Source of the DNA: Cyclonatronum proteinivorum
GTDB lineage: Bacteria > Bacteroidota > Rhodothermia > Balneolales > Cyclonatronaceae
Assembly (NCBI RefSeq): GCF_003353065.1
Contig: NZ_CP027806.1
Span: forward strand, 186,001-250,000
Direction: 5' to 3'
Length of the DNA: 64,000 nucleotides
Shown: positions 35,722 through 44,575 of the stretch, piece by piece
Layout of the letters: every line of letters begins with the position of its first letter
Numbering within the stretch: the first letter of the stretch is position 1
The notes under the pieces: model-generated
What the model was told of the DNA's origin: nothing
What the model saw: only the letters and a program-made list of their open reading frames with translations
Databases searched by the model: none
Position numbers and translations under genes: made by a program

Positions 35722-37380
35722 ATGGAACAAGTCAAAACCATTCGCGCACCGAGAGGAAACGTACTCAGCTGTAAAGGCTGGCATCAGGAAGCCGCCATGC
35801 GGATGCTCATGAACAACCTCGATCCTGAAGTAGCCGAGCGGCCCGAAGACCTCATCGTCTATGGCGGCGGCGGGAAGGCCGCACGCAACTGGCCGGCCTA
35901 CCATAAAATCGTGGAAACCCTCCGCCGGCTCGAAAACGACGAGACCCTGCTTGTGCAAAGCGGCAAGCCCGTCGGCGTATTCCGCACGCACGAAGAAGCA
36001 CCGCGGGTGCTCATCTCCAATGCGCAGCTCGTGCCCAAATGGGCGACCTGGCCGGAATTCCGCCGCCTCGAAACCCTCGGACTCACCATGTATGGTCAGA
36101 TGACCGCCGGTTCCTGGATTTACATCGGTACGCAGGGCATCCTGCAGGGCACCTACGAGACCTTCGCCGAGTGTGCGCGTCAGCATTTCGGTGGCACGCT
36201 CGCGGGGAGACTCGTCGTCACCGGCGGACTCGGCGGCATGGGTGGCGCGCAGCCCCTCGCAGCAACCCTCTGCGGCGGCGCCTTCCTCGGCGTTGATGTC
36301 GATGAAAGCCGCATCCTCAAGCGGGTCCACGACCGCTACTGCGACGACATCGCCTACTCCCTCGATGAAGCCCTGGATAAGGTGCTCCAGGCCAAAGCCG
36401 AAAAACGTGCCTACTCCATCGGACTTGTCGGCAATATCGCCGAAGTCCTGCCCGAGCTGCACCGGCGCAGCATCGAAATTGACGTCCTCACCGACCAAAC
36501 CTCCGCGCACGACCTCAAACTCGGCTACATCCCTGCGGGCATGAATCTCGAACAGGCCGAAATCCTAAGGGAAAAAGACTACGCCGCCTACGAGAGCGCC
36601 GTACTCGACAGCATGTGCACCCACATCGACGCCATGCTTGCCTGCCAAAAACAGGGCGCCATCACCTTCGATTACGGCAACAACCTGCGGGGTCACGTCG
36701 CGGATCTCCGTGGCAAAACCGAAGCCTTCAACATCCCCGGCTTCGTGCCCGAATTTATTCGTCCGCTCTTCTGCAAAGGCTCCGGACCCTTCCGCTGGGC
36801 GGCCCTCTCGGGCGACCCCAACGACATAGCGGTCACCGATAAAGCGGTGTTAGAAACCTTCCCTGAAAAAGAACACCTCGCCCGCTGGATCAAAAACGCC
36901 GGCGAGAAAGTGCATTTTCAGGGCCTGCCCTCGCGTATCTGCTGGCTCGAGTACGGCGAGCGCGCGGAGATGGGGCTCAAATTCAACTGGCTGGTCAGAA
37001 AGGGGAAAGTCAAAGCCCCGCTCGTTATCGGGCGCGATCACCTCGATACCGGCTCGGTCGCCTCGCCTAACCGCGAAACCGAGGGGATGCTCGATGGCTC
37101 AGACGCCATTGCCGACTGGCCGCTGCTCAACGCCCTGCTCAACACCGCCTGCGGGGCGAGCTGGGTTTCCCTGCACCACGGCGGCGGGGTAGGCATCGGC
37201 TACTCCATCCACTCCGGCATGGTCAGCGTAGCCGACGGCACCGACATGGCCGACCGCCGCCTGCAGCGCGTGCTCACCGCCGATCCCGGCACCGGCGTCA
37301 TGCGCCACGCCGACGCCGGCTACGACATCGCCATCGAAACCGCCAAAACCCGCGGCGTAGATCTGCCCTCGATTGAGTGA
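35722..37380 (+). CDS. hutU: Urocanate hydratase
   Basis: 552 residues from [57 protein letters not shown] (ATG at 35722; an upstream in-frame ATG is not conserved). It converts urocanate to imidazolonepropionate using tightly bound NAD+ as electrophile. Seen: [22 protein letters not shown], the NAD-binding [19 protein letters not shown], and the [20 protein letters not shown] stretch near the C-terminus. Full length for the family. hutH is 13 kb downstream and no hutI or hutG is in the window, so the pathway genes are dispersed. Confidence 0.97.
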   Translation: MEQVKTIRAPRGNVLSCKGWHQEAAMRMLMNNLDPEVAERPEDLIVYGGGGKAARNWPAYHKIVETLRRLENDETLLVQSGKPVGVFRTHEEAPRVLISNAQLVPKWATWPEFRRLETLGLTMYGQMTAGSWIYIGTQGILQGTYETFAECARQHFGGTLAGRLVVTGGLGGMGGAQPLAATLCGGAFLGVDVDESRILKRVHDRYCDDIAYSLDEALDKVLQAKAEKRAYSIGLVGNIAEVLPELHRRSIEIDVLTDQTSAHDLKLGYIPAGMNLEQAEILREKDYAAYESAVLDSMCTHIDAMLACQKQGAITFDYGNNLRGHVADLRGKTEAFNIPGFVPEFIRPLFCKGSGPFRWAALSGDPNDIAVTDKAVLETFPEKEHLARWIKNAGEKVHFQGLPSRICWLEYGERAEMGLKFNWLVRKGKVKAPLVIGRDHLDTGSVASPNRETEGMLDGSDAIADWPLLNALLNTACGASWVSLHHGGGVGIGYSIHSGMVSVADGTDMADRRLQRVLTADPGTGVMRHADAGYDIAIETAKTRGVDLPSIE

Positions 37381-37404
37381 GAAGCCGAACGAATAAATTG
37401 TAAA

Positions 37405-37452
37405 CAAGCGCAGATAAGCCGGATGGAGAAAGGGCTTGTCTGCGCTTTTTTA
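37405..37452 (+). terminator. Rho-independent terminator of hutU
   Basis: AAGCGCAGA-t-AAGCC pairs with GGGCTT-g-TCTGCGCTT, followed by six T. Confidence 0.92.
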
Positions 37453-37466
37453 TTGCCGTAAAAAAA

Positions 37467-38354
37467 TCACTTCATAAACGGCTCAAAAAATGGAAGCTCA
37501 ACTTCATAAACTATTTTCGGCTTAACCCCGAGCTCAACCCGGTGAAACATCTCAACCAGCTTCTCCCCATCCACAAGCTCCACCTGCGGAGCGCCGTCAC
37601 GGCTGGCCTCCTTCACCGCATCTGACGAAAACGTACCGGTCGTGATGATAATCCCTTTCTCGGCCCGCCCAATCATCGCGTTTCTGAAATCGCCAACCTG
37701 CGCCCGTGAAACCGTACCTTTGTACCGCTTGCACTGAAACAGCACCTTGAAACTCACAAACGGATTAATCTGTAGCGTCCCGTACCCGTCAATGCCCCCA
37801 TCCCGCGACTGCCCGGTTACAACAACCTGTTCAAAGCCCGACTCGCGCAGCAATCGCTGACAAACTTTTTCAAAACCATGCGGAGTAAGAGACTGCAAAA
37901 CCTGCAACAGATCGGTCTTTTCTGCCGCTTCTGCAACTTCAGGCGAATCAACCTCATCATCTGCTTCAGGCGCAACAGTGCGCGTTTTTTCCGTTTCCGA
38001 TTTCTTTCTGGCCTGAGCGTGAATTTTCACCCATTTCCGGAAAACCTCCCGCGATTGCGAAACACTCAGCGTTGCCTCCTCCCCTTTTGAAGTCAGCGCC
38101 CACACGCCGTGCTTTGACGAATCAAGCAACCCCTCCCAAACCAGATACTGCCGCGCCCATGCGACCTGATTGTGAAATCTATTTTGCCCTGACTGCAAAA
38201 TCTCATCACGCTGCTCCTCCGAAAGCTGCAGATTTTCGGCGATTTTAGCCGATACCTCCCTCGGACTCCCGGAACCCCCAAGCTGCCGCAACGCATCAAG
38301 CAGCGGCCCAAACCACTTCACAAACTCAGCCGACCGGCCTTTCCTTTTTGACAT
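37467..38354 (-). CDS. mrr: Mrr-family type IV restriction endonuclease
   Basis: 295 residues. The N-terminal winged-helix domain (~1-110) matches Mrr_N (FVKWFGPLLDALRQLGGSGSPREVSAKIAENL ... VAWARQYLVWEGLLDSSKHGVWALTSKG). An acidic linker is followed by the Mrr catalytic domain (~150-285) with Glu162, Asp189 in SRDGGIDG and Gln207-Cys-Lys209 in FQCKRY, the PD-(D/E)xK variant. It cleaves modified DNA. No methylase is adjacent, consistent with type IV. Confidence 0.93.
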   Translation of the reverse strand: MSKRKGRSAEFVKWFGPLLDALRQLGGSGSPREVSAKIAENLQLSEEQRDEILQSGQNRFHNQVAWARQYLVWEGLLDSSKHGVWALTSKGEEATLSVSQSREVFRKWVKIHAQARKKSETEKTRTVAPEADDEVDSPEVAEAAEKTDLLQVLQSLTPHGFEKVCQRLLRESGFEQVVVTGQSRDGGIDGYGTLQINPFVSFKVLFQCKRYKGTVSRAQVGDFRNAMIGRAEKGIIITTGTFSSDAVKEASRDGAPQVELVDGEKLVEMFHRVELGVKPKIVYEVELPFFEPFMK

Positions 38355-38467
38355 TTTCTCCGGTTTTTAAATTCAATATTGTCGCGTGCATCAAACACGA
38401 AGCCATCTCTTTTAGATACAAAAAATCGCTCATCGAATCCAACCCCATCGCCCTTTTCGCCTGTCGT

Positions 38468-38570
38468 TATTTTTGGGGGGAAACGCCGTGCGCATCACGG
38501 TCTTTCGTGCCAAACCGAACGCTCCCAAACCTACGGCAAACCCCTTGCTTTTTGATTTCGGCGTTCCGGG
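38468..38570 (+). repeat. Intergenic repeat family, copy 5
   Basis: The most complete copy: TTTTTGGGGGGAAACGCCG, CATCACGGTCTTTCGTGCC, CGAACGCTCCCAAACCTACG, CCCCTTGCTTTTTGATTTCG, GGCGTTCC. Its ends form a short inverted repeat (GGAAACGCCG against CGGCGTTCC). The remaining 227 bases to the fic gene show nothing else. Confidence 0.9.
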
Positions 38571-38797
38571 TCATCCTCAACGAAATCAGCATCAATCCGC
38601 CCAACCCGATAAACCCGCGTGCCATCAGCGCAAACAAAGCCGAAACCCGGATCCAATACATCAACGTCCAAAAGTTTAGCGCCCGGCTTCCTATCCAAAA
38701 ATCTCCAATTTCTTTCCACATCACCCACGACGTGTAAAGAAATCGGGAATTTTTTTATATGTTACTGACTACATGACAACTTTTCCTGGATTTATTT

Positions 38798-39886
38798 ATG
38801 AATACCCTTCCTGAAGAGTGGATTTGGACCCCGCTTCCTCCAGACGCTGAACTTGAAACAGCTGCGATTCTGAAGGCTACGATTACCGCGCAGCAATATC
38901 TTGCTGAGCTAAAAGGGATTTCTCAGACCATGCCAAACCGGAACATTTTGCTGAGTACCCTCCCGCTGCAGGAAGCACAGGATTCCTCTGAAGTGGAAAA
39001 CATCGTGACCACGCAGGATGCTCTTTTCAAATCGAAGCTCAGTGGTATTTCCGAAACGGATCACGCAACCAAAGAAGTAAGCAGGTACGTGACGGCGCTC
39101 AATACTGGCTTTGAACGCATCAGGCAGGACGGTCTGCTTACCACCCGCCACATCATCGCCATTCAGCAGCAGCTTGAAGATAACGATGCCGGTATACGCG
39201 CTTTAGCCGGCACACGCCTCTCCAATCCGCGTACCGGTGAAATCATTTTTGTTCCGCCTCAGGACAAATCAATTATTTTGAGAGCCCTCGATAACCTGGA
39301 GCAGTTTATGAATGATGACGAAATGAGCAGCTTGCACCCGCTGATCAAAATGAGCATCATCCATTATCAATTTGAAAGCATCCATCCCTTCTATGATGGC
39401 AACGGACGTACAGGGCGCATCATCAACATGCTTTATCTGGTTAAAGAAGGCCTGCTCGACCTCCCGATTTTATACCTGAGCAGATTTGTCATCAGAAATA
39501 AATCCGACTATTACCGCCTGCTGCAGCGGGTCAGAACCCACCAAGACTGGGAAAGCTGGATCATTTTTATGCTGCAAGGGGTTGCAGAAACATCACGCGA
39601 CACCATCCGGGTCATCACGGGTATCAGGACGCTGATGAAGCAATACAAAAAGGGCATTCGGGAACAGTTCCCCTTTTACAGTCAGGACCTGATCAACCAT
39701 CTCTTCCGCCATCCCTACAGCAAAATCGCGCACCTTCAGCATGACCTTTCAATCAGCCGTCCGACTGCATCCAAATATCTGGAGGAACTCACCGCAGCGG
39801 GCTATCTGGAGAAAATCAAAGAAGGCCGCGAAAACTACTTCCTAAACCCCCGCTTGCTGCGGATACTGTCGGGTGATTCACCCTAA
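38798..39886 (+). CDS. Fic-family AMPylase with N-terminal self-inhibitory helix
   Basis: 362 residues. The N-terminal Fic_N region carries SSEVEN (residues 63-68), which fits the (S/T)xxxE(G/N) inhibitory motif of class II Fic proteins. The catalytic loop is HPFYDGNGRTGR with His196, and a C-terminal winged helix (LINHLFRHPYSKIAHLQHDLSISRPTASKYLEELTAAGYLEKI) follows, a common Fic architecture. It transfers AMP or another nucleotide to protein hydroxyls; the intramolecular Glu67 would keep it inactive until displaced. Targets unknown; no antitoxin is expected. Confidence 0.95.
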   Translation: MNTLPEEWIWTPLPPDAELETAAILKATITAQQYLAELKGISQTMPNRNILLSTLPLQEAQDSSEVENIVTTQDALFKSKLSGISETDHATKEVSRYVTALNTGFERIRQDGLLTTRHIIAIQQQLEDNDAGIRALAGTRLSNPRTGEIIFVPPQDKSIILRALDNLEQFMNDDEMSSLHPLIKMSIIHYQFESIHPFYDGNGRTGRIINMLYLVKEGLLDLPILYLSRFVIRNKSDYYRLLQRVRTHQDWESWIIFMLQGVAETSRDTIRVITGIRTLMKQYKKGIREQFPFYSQDLINHLFRHPYSKIAHLQHDLSISRPTASKYLEELTAAGYLEKIKEGRENYFLNPRLLRILSGDSP

Positions 39887-39981
39887 TAATCAATTCGGTT
39901 TTCCCCCTTTGCAACTCCACCCACTTTTGAGTAATCTCTTCCACTATCAAAGCCTCTTCTACTAACTCAACCATTCTCTCT

Positions 39982-41001
39982 GTGTTTACTCCCTCAACCA
40001 TCCGCACCCTGCTCGTTATTGGTCTGCTGCTCGGCAGCACCCCTGTGCTTGCGCAGCACGGGCACGGCCATCACCATGAACAGCAGGATGCATCCAACCT
40101 GAGCGAGCTCGAAGCCTTGTACTGGCAGCGGCTTGAGGATTCGCGCCAGAACTTTGTGCAGGCCGATGTGGACTTCATGACCGATATGATTGTGCATCAC
40201 GCGCAGGCGCTCATCATGTCGCGGCTGTCGCCGGAAAACGGCGCTTCGCCCGCGGTGCAGCGGCTTTCGGCCCGCATCATCAATGCGCAGCAGGATGAAA
40301 TCGCGCTGATGCAGCAATGGCTCCGCGATCGCTCGCAGCCGGTACCCATCGTCCATTTCGACGGCATCGAAATGCACGTGAGCATGGAACAGCCGCAAAG
40401 CGCACACAGCGATATGCACGCGCAGCATGATGCCAATGCTCATCACCATGAAGCAGACCATGCATCCGAAGGGCACGAAAACCATCACCCTGAAAATGAC
40501 CATCATCATGCGCACGAACATGAACAGCACACGGCCCATGAGCCGGATCATCACGTCTCGCACGGGCATCACGGGCATGGGCACGAACACGGGCACAATC
40601 ACGACGACATGCCGGGCATGCTCACGCAGGCGCAGCTCGAGGAACTTGCCGCTGCGCGGGATGCCGAGTTCGACCGCCTCTTCCTCACCTTTATGATCGA
40701 GCATCACGAAGGGGCCGTATATATGGTCAACGAGCTGTTCATGGCCGATGGCGCCGGTACCGATCTTGAATCCTACCGGCTTGCGGTTGATATCTACGCC
40801 GAGCAGGTCACCGAGATCGCGATGATGCGCAAGATGCTCGAACGCAAGGGCTTCGACGTGCCTGAGCCGCTGCGCGAACTTCAGGAACAGCAGGCCCGGC
40901 TGCGCAATCCGCAGGCCGCCGGTAACGAGCCGCATGGTCACCACGCTCCCGAAACAGAACCTGCGCCAGCCCAACCGCAGCACCGGCATCATCATCACTG
41001 A
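39982..41001 (+). CDS. Secreted DUF305 protein with a histidine-rich insertion
   Basis: 339 residues from a GTG start. Signal peptide FTPSTIRTLLVIGLLLGSTPVLAQ. Two DUF305 halves, each with the FM..MI.HH signature: FMTDMIVHHAQALIMS (~64-80) and FLTFMIEHHEGAVYMVNELF (~234-253). Between them lies a ~75-residue low-complexity stretch with dozens of His, and His-rich tails also occur at both termini (HGHGHHHE; QHRHHHH). DUF305 is often linked to copper or other metal handling, and the His density strongly suggests metal binding. Followed 59 bases later by an LVIVD-repeat lipoprotein. Confidence 0.9.
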   Translation: MFTPSTIRTLLVIGLLLGSTPVLAQHGHGHHHEQQDASNLSELEALYWQRLEDSRQNFVQADVDFMTDMIVHHAQALIMSRLSPENGASPAVQRLSARIINAQQDEIALMQQWLRDRSQPVPIVHFDGIEMHVSMEQPQSAHSDMHAQHDANAHHHEADHASEGHENHHPENDHHHAHEHEQHTAHEPDHHVSHGHHGHGHEHGHNHDDMPGMLTQAQLEELAAARDAEFDRLFLTFMIEHHEGAVYMVNELFMADGAGTDLESYRLAVDIYAEQVTEIAMMRKMLERKGFDVPEPLRELQEQQARLRNPQAAGNEPHGHHAPETEPAPAQPQHRHHHH

Positions 41002-41060
41002 TGCGCCGGTTTTGATTTTTTCCTAACATCTCCTTTCCTACTGACTAACTTAATCTCTCC

Positions 41061-43061
41061 ATGAAACACACCTTTGCTACTGTCTTCCCCCGAAAGCTGC
41101 TCGCGCTGCTGAGCCCGTTCGCTTTCCTCATCCTGCTCAGCAGCTGTGCCGGTTCCGCTTCCGAGCAAATCCCTTCCCCTGTTCCCGAACCGCAGCTCAC
41201 GCCCATCCATCAGCTCAGCGCACCCTCCCCTGATCCGCGCGTCGGTCTCGCGCCCGGCCTGTTCGATGCCGAAGAAACCATCTGGAACATGCGCCTGCTT
41301 TCAACCCGTCCATCGCCCCGTGATTTCATCGGCGCGTTCAACACTGACCTTGCTTTCAAGGACAATTTCGCCATTCAGGGCAACTACAACGGCATCATCA
41401 TCTGGGACATCAGCGATCCCGAAAACCCGGTTTTGGTGAATGAGATTTTGTGTCCGGCTTCGCAGAGTGACGTCTCGGTGTACGGCAACCTGCTCTTTGT
41501 TTCGGGCGAAGGCCTCGAAGGCCGCCTCGACTGCGGCACTGAGGGCGTAGCCGAGCGCATCAGTGAAGCACGCCTGCGCGGCATCCGGATTTTCGACATC
41601 AGCGACATTCACAACCCGCGCTACATCCATGATGTGCAAACCTGCCGCGGCTCGCACACGCACTCGCTACTGATCGACCCGAATGACGACGAGAACATCT
41701 ACGTCTATGTCTCCGGCTCTGCCCCGGTGCGTCCCGAAGAAGAACTGCCGGGCTGTTCCGCTGCCTTCCCCGATGAAGACCCCGATTCCGCCCTCTTCCG
41801 CATCGAAGTCATCAAAGTGCCGCTCGCCAATCCCGAGCTGGCCGAGATTGTTTCCTCTCCCCGCATCTTCGAAGACCTCACCGCGCCCCCGGTGCACGGT
41901 CACGCCCCTACCGAACTCGCTATGATTGAAGAGGCGCGCGCTGCCGGCGCGTATATCGCGAGCATCAACGGCCTCGAGCGCGTGATCAGCGGCGGCTGGC
42001 TCAGCAGCTTCCTTCGCGATGTTGCCCGCGATAACGGCCGTGAAACGCCCACTGCTGCCGATAGCCTTCAGCTCCGCGATGAGCTTCAGGACCGCCTCGA
42101 CGCCATGATGGCCTCCCGCGGTCGCCTCGGCGATGTAGGCCCGAATCAGTGCCACGACATCACACTCTTCCCGGAAGTCGGCCTTGCCGGCGGCGCCTGC
42201 GAAGGCTACGGCATCCTCCTCGATATCACCGATCCCGTAAATCCGGTGCGCCTTGACGCAGTCGCCGATTCCAACTTCGCCTACTGGCACTCCGCTACCT
42301 TCAACAACGACGGCACTGTCGTCGTGTTCACTGACGAATGGGGCGGCGGCACGCAGGCCAAATGCCGCGACACCGACCCGCTGGAGTGGGGCGCCAACGC
42401 CATCTTCACCATTGAAGACGGACAAATGGTCTTCCAAAGCTACTTCAAAATGCCCGCGCCCCAAACCCCGCAGGAAAACTGCGTGGCGCACAACGGCTCC
42501 CTCATCCCCGTGCCGGGCCGCGACATCATGGTGCAGGGCTGGTATCAGGGCGGCGTCAACATCTTTGACTTCACCGATCCGGCCAACCCCATTGAAATCG
42601 CCTTTCACGACCGCGGCCCCATCACCGATCAGCGCCTCATCGTGGGCGGCAGCTGGTCCATCTACTGGTACAACGGCCTCCTCATCAACTCCGAAATCGC
42701 GCGCGGCCTCGACATCTTCGAAATGATCCCCAGCGAGTTCATCACCCAAAACGAAATTGACGCGGCCAACACCGTCGAACTGCGCTACTTCAACCCGCAG
42801 GGTCAGCCCAAATTTGTGTGGCCGGCATCCATGCCGCTTGTCCGCGCTTACCTCGATCAGCTCGAGCGCGACCGCGAACTCGATATGCTGAGCATCACCG
42901 GCCTGCGCAGCGGACTTGCCCGGGCCGAGCAGCTCAACGGCACCGGCAAGCGCGACGCCCTCCTCGCCCTCGCCACCGAAGCCGAAACCCTCACCGCGCG
43001 CGCCACCAACAGCCGCAAAGTCAGCGAAATCGCCCGCGTCCTCCGCGAGCTCGCCGGCTAA
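41061..43061 (+). CDS. LVIVD-repeat (beta-propeller-like) lipoprotein
   Basis: 666 residues. Lipoprotein signal FAFLILLSSC, so it is membrane anchored. Several repeats of the type GIIIWDISDPENPVLVNEI, IRIFDISDIHNPRYIHDV, YGILLDITDPVNPVRLDAV and VNIFDFTDPANPIEIAFH are LVIVD blades. The C-terminal ~75 residues are helical. Function unknown; it lies directly after the DUF305 gene and the two probably form one transcription unit that ends at the terminator downstream. Codon use is strongly GC-rich. Confidence 0.9.
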   Translation: MKHTFATVFPRKLLALLSPFAFLILLSSCAGSASEQIPSPVPEPQLTPIHQLSAPSPDPRVGLAPGLFDAEETIWNMRLLSTRPSPRDFIGAFNTDLAFKDNFAIQGNYNGIIIWDISDPENPVLVNEILCPASQSDVSVYGNLLFVSGEGLEGRLDCGTEGVAERISEARLRGIRIFDISDIHNPRYIHDVQTCRGSHTHSLLIDPNDDENIYVYVSGSAPVRPEEELPGCSAAFPDEDPDSALFRIEVIKVPLANPELAEIVSSPRIFEDLTAPPVHGHAPTELAMIEEARAAGAYIASINGLERVISGGWLSSFLRDVARDNGRETPTAADSLQLRDELQDRLDAMMASRGRLGDVGPNQCHDITLFPEVGLAGGACEGYGILLDITDPVNPVRLDAVADSNFAYWHSATFNNDGTVVVFTDEWGGGTQAKCRDTDPLEWGANAIFTIEDGQMVFQSYFKMPAPQTPQENCVAHNGSLIPVPGRDIMVQGWYQGGVNIFDFTDPANPIEIAFHDRGPITDQRLIVGGSWSIYWYNGLLINSEIARGLDIFEMIPSEFITQNEIDAANTVELRYFNPQGQPKFVWPASMPLVRAYLDQLERDRELDMLSITGLRSGLARAEQLNGTGKRDALLALATEAETLTARATNSRKVSEIARVLRELAG

Positions 43062-43087
43062 GCCGCAAAATCTGTAAGCTGCATCCT

Positions 43088-43129
43088 GGCCTGAGACAGA
43101 GCACCCCTTCTTTCTCAGGCCTTTTTTTG
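43088..43129 (+). terminator. Rho-independent terminator of the DUF305/LVIVD unit
   Basis: GGCCTGAGA (43088-43096) pairs with TCTCAGGCC (43113-43121), followed by seven T. The T-tail is also the first part of repeat copy 6. Confidence 0.92.
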
Positions 43130-43154
43130 GGTGGGGAACTCCGAGAGCATCACT
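43121..43154 (+). repeat. Intergenic repeat family, copy 6, left part (interrupted by IS110 element)
   Basis: TTTTTTTGGGTGGGGAACTC, CGAGAGCATCAC, ending in the CT core at 43153-43154. The match to the family stops exactly here and resumes at 44576. Confidence 0.88.
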
Positions 43155-43161
43155 CATATGT

Positions 43162-43169
43162 TAATTTTG
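43162..43169 (+). promoter_or_regulatory. Half promoter in the left end, completed on the circular form
   Basis: TAATTTTG fits the Bacteroidota -7 box TAnnTTTG. The right end carries TTTTGACA (44562-44569). Joining the ends around one CT puts 18 bases between that TTTG and the -7 box, so a full promoter would appear only in the excised circle and would start transcription near 43176, just before the bridge RNA's first hairpin. Confidence 0.5.
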
Positions 43170-43175
43170 ATTCAA

Positions 43176-43390
43176 ATTGGCGTCTAATCGGGCAAGTGTT
43201 AGATTAGAAACCAAACAACCGAAATAGGAGCAAGTCTGGCACCCTCGGAGCATCACAATCACCGGTTTAACCGGATGAACCACGCCAGGCATAACCAGAC
43301 TTGTATCCTGGCGTTGAAAGACAACAGTACCTAGAGCTTAGACCCGTTTCTAAAGCTACCATTCATGAGTGAAATTCATGCGACAGGATC
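43176..43390 (+). ncRNA. Candidate bridge RNA of the IS110 element
   Basis: 5' hairpin: TCTAATC (43183-43189) with GATTAGA (43202-43208). Target-binding loop: outer stem CAAGTCTGG (43231-43239) with CCAGACTTG (43295-43303), inner hairpin TCACCGGT..ACCGGATGA (43259-43278). The 5' side holds GAGCATCAC (43248-43256), identical to the target left of and into the core; the 3' side holds GCCAG (43284-43288), complementary to target CTGGC. Donor-binding loop: outer stem ATCCTG (43305-43310) with CAGGAT (43384-43389), inner hairpin AGCTTAGA..TCTAAAGCT. ACAGTACCT (43324-43332) is identical to the element's right end plus core, and ATGAG (43365-43369) is complementary to core plus left end, CTCAT. The exact ends of the RNA are not determined. 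Confidence 0.85.
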
Positions 43391-43434
43391 CTGCTTCGGA
43401 TGCAAATAACACACCACTAAACTATTGATTAGTC

Positions 43435-44541
43435 ATGTTTTATTCCATTGGCATAGATATCTCAAAAGACGACTTCAAGGCCTGCATCCTCGAGTATAAC
43501 CCTGTTGAACAGACCGAGCGTGTACGCTCCTCCAGAAAGTTTAACAACACCCAGGCAGAGCTGCCCAAGTTTGTCAGCTGGGTCACCAAATGGGAGTCCA
43601 AACAGCCTGCACCGGTGCGCATCACCATGGAAGCCACCGGTGTGTATTACGAGCGGGTTGCCCTGCACCTGTTTGATAACCACCCCGAATGGGCATTAAG
43701 CGTGGTTTTACCCAGTCAGGCGCGTAGATTCAATGAGTCTGAGGGATTCAAGAACAAAACCGACCGTATTGATGCCCGCGGGCTAGCCCTGATGGGTGCG
43801 CGCAAGAAGCTGCAGCTATGGCGGGGCATTAAACCCTATTGGAGCGAGCTGCGTCAGCTCACGCGTACCCGGGGCGCGTTGGTAGAACAGCGGACCCAGC
43901 TCAAAAACCAGCTTCACGCTCTCAATTACAGCGCTTACGCTATCAAAGATACGCGCAAGATTGTCCAGCAAACCATCGCTGCCTTGGATAAACAGATCAC
44001 CAAGCTTGAAAAGCTGATCACCAGGCATCTGGATTCGGATCCGGAGATCGAAGAAAAGGTGGATAAGCTGAAGTCGATTCCGTCGATAGGTTTGATTACA
44101 ATCTCCACGGTGCTGGCAGAGACGCTGGGCTTTGAATACTTTACGTCAAGAAGCCAGCTGATCAGCTATGCGGGTTACGATATAGTGGTTAAGGAGTCAG
44201 GCAAACACAAAGGCAAGAGAAAAATGTCGAAACAGGGCAATGCGCGCATCAGGGCAGCCATGTACATGCCGGTTGGCAATATTTTGTCGCACAGGAAGCA
44301 ACCATATTACAGCTATTATGATCGGTTAGTCAGCCGGCACGGGATAAAAATGAAGGCCAATGTGGCCTTGCAGAAGAAGTTGTTGTGCCTGATGTACCAT
44401 TTGTGGAAGAAAAACGAGGCCTTTGATGCCGCGCTGGCGCTCAGGCCGGCCGGCCTGAGCGCCAGCGCGGTATCGCCCAAGGGCGATACCGGTGTTGATA
44501 CTACCATACCGGAGCTAGAAATGGCATTTTTTGAAGATTAA
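43435..44541 (+). CDS. IS110-family DEDD recombinase/transposase
   Basis: 368 residues. N-terminal RuvC-like DEDD domain with Asp8 (SIGIDISK), Glu66 (TMEATGVYYE), Asp110 and Asp113 (NKTDRIDARGLALM); a coiled-coil middle (~140-210); the C-terminal Tnp20 domain LKSIPSIGLITISTVLAETLGFEYFTSRSQLISYAGYDIVVKESGKHKGKRKMSKQGNARIRAAMYMPV, with candidate catalytic Ser in ESGK (255) or MSKQG (265). With its bridge RNA it should recombine target and donor DNA at the CT core. The last ~40 residues (DAALALRPAGLSASAVSPKGDTG...) are encoded by large palindromes and look like an addition to the standard ending. Confidence 0.95.
   Translation: MFYSIGIDISKDDFKACILEYNPVEQTERVRSSRKFNNTQAELPKFVSWVTKWESKQPAPVRITMEATGVYYERVALHLFDNHPEWALSVVLPSQARRFNESEGFKNKTDRIDARGLALMGARKKLQLWRGIKPYWSELRQLTRTRGALVEQRTQLKNQLHALNYSAYAIKDTRKIVQQTIAALDKQITKLEKLITRHLDSDPEIEEKVDKLKSIPSIGLITISTVLAETLGFEYFTSRSQLISYAGYDIVVKESGKHKGKRKMSKQGNARIRAAMYMPVGNILSHRKQPYYSYYDRLVSRHGIKMKANVALQKKLLCLMYHLWKKNEAFDAALALRPAGLSASAVSPKGDTGVDTTIPELEMAFFED
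44429..44490. repeat. 42-bp perfect palindrome and adjacent 22-bp hairpin inside the transposase 3' end
   Basis: 44429-44470 is a perfect palindrome (left arm CCGCGCTGGCGCTCAGGCC GG, right arm its exact complement). It is overlapped by GGTATCGCCC-aa-GGGCGATACC (44469-44490). It is much more GC-rich than the rest of the IS gene and stays in frame. Confidence 0.92.
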
Positions 44542-44575
44542 AAGGAAAAAAATTACTTGACTTTTGACACAGTAC

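Noticed and set aside
41667-43157. Long (496-codon) open frame antisense to the LVIVD gene
   Set aside because: Composition is that of a shadow frame of GC-rich codons; the plus-strand gene has a lipoprotein signal, LVIVD repeats and a terminator. Similar antisense frames at 8994-10154, 55226-56305, 56395-57933 and 62572-63603 were dropped for the same reason.
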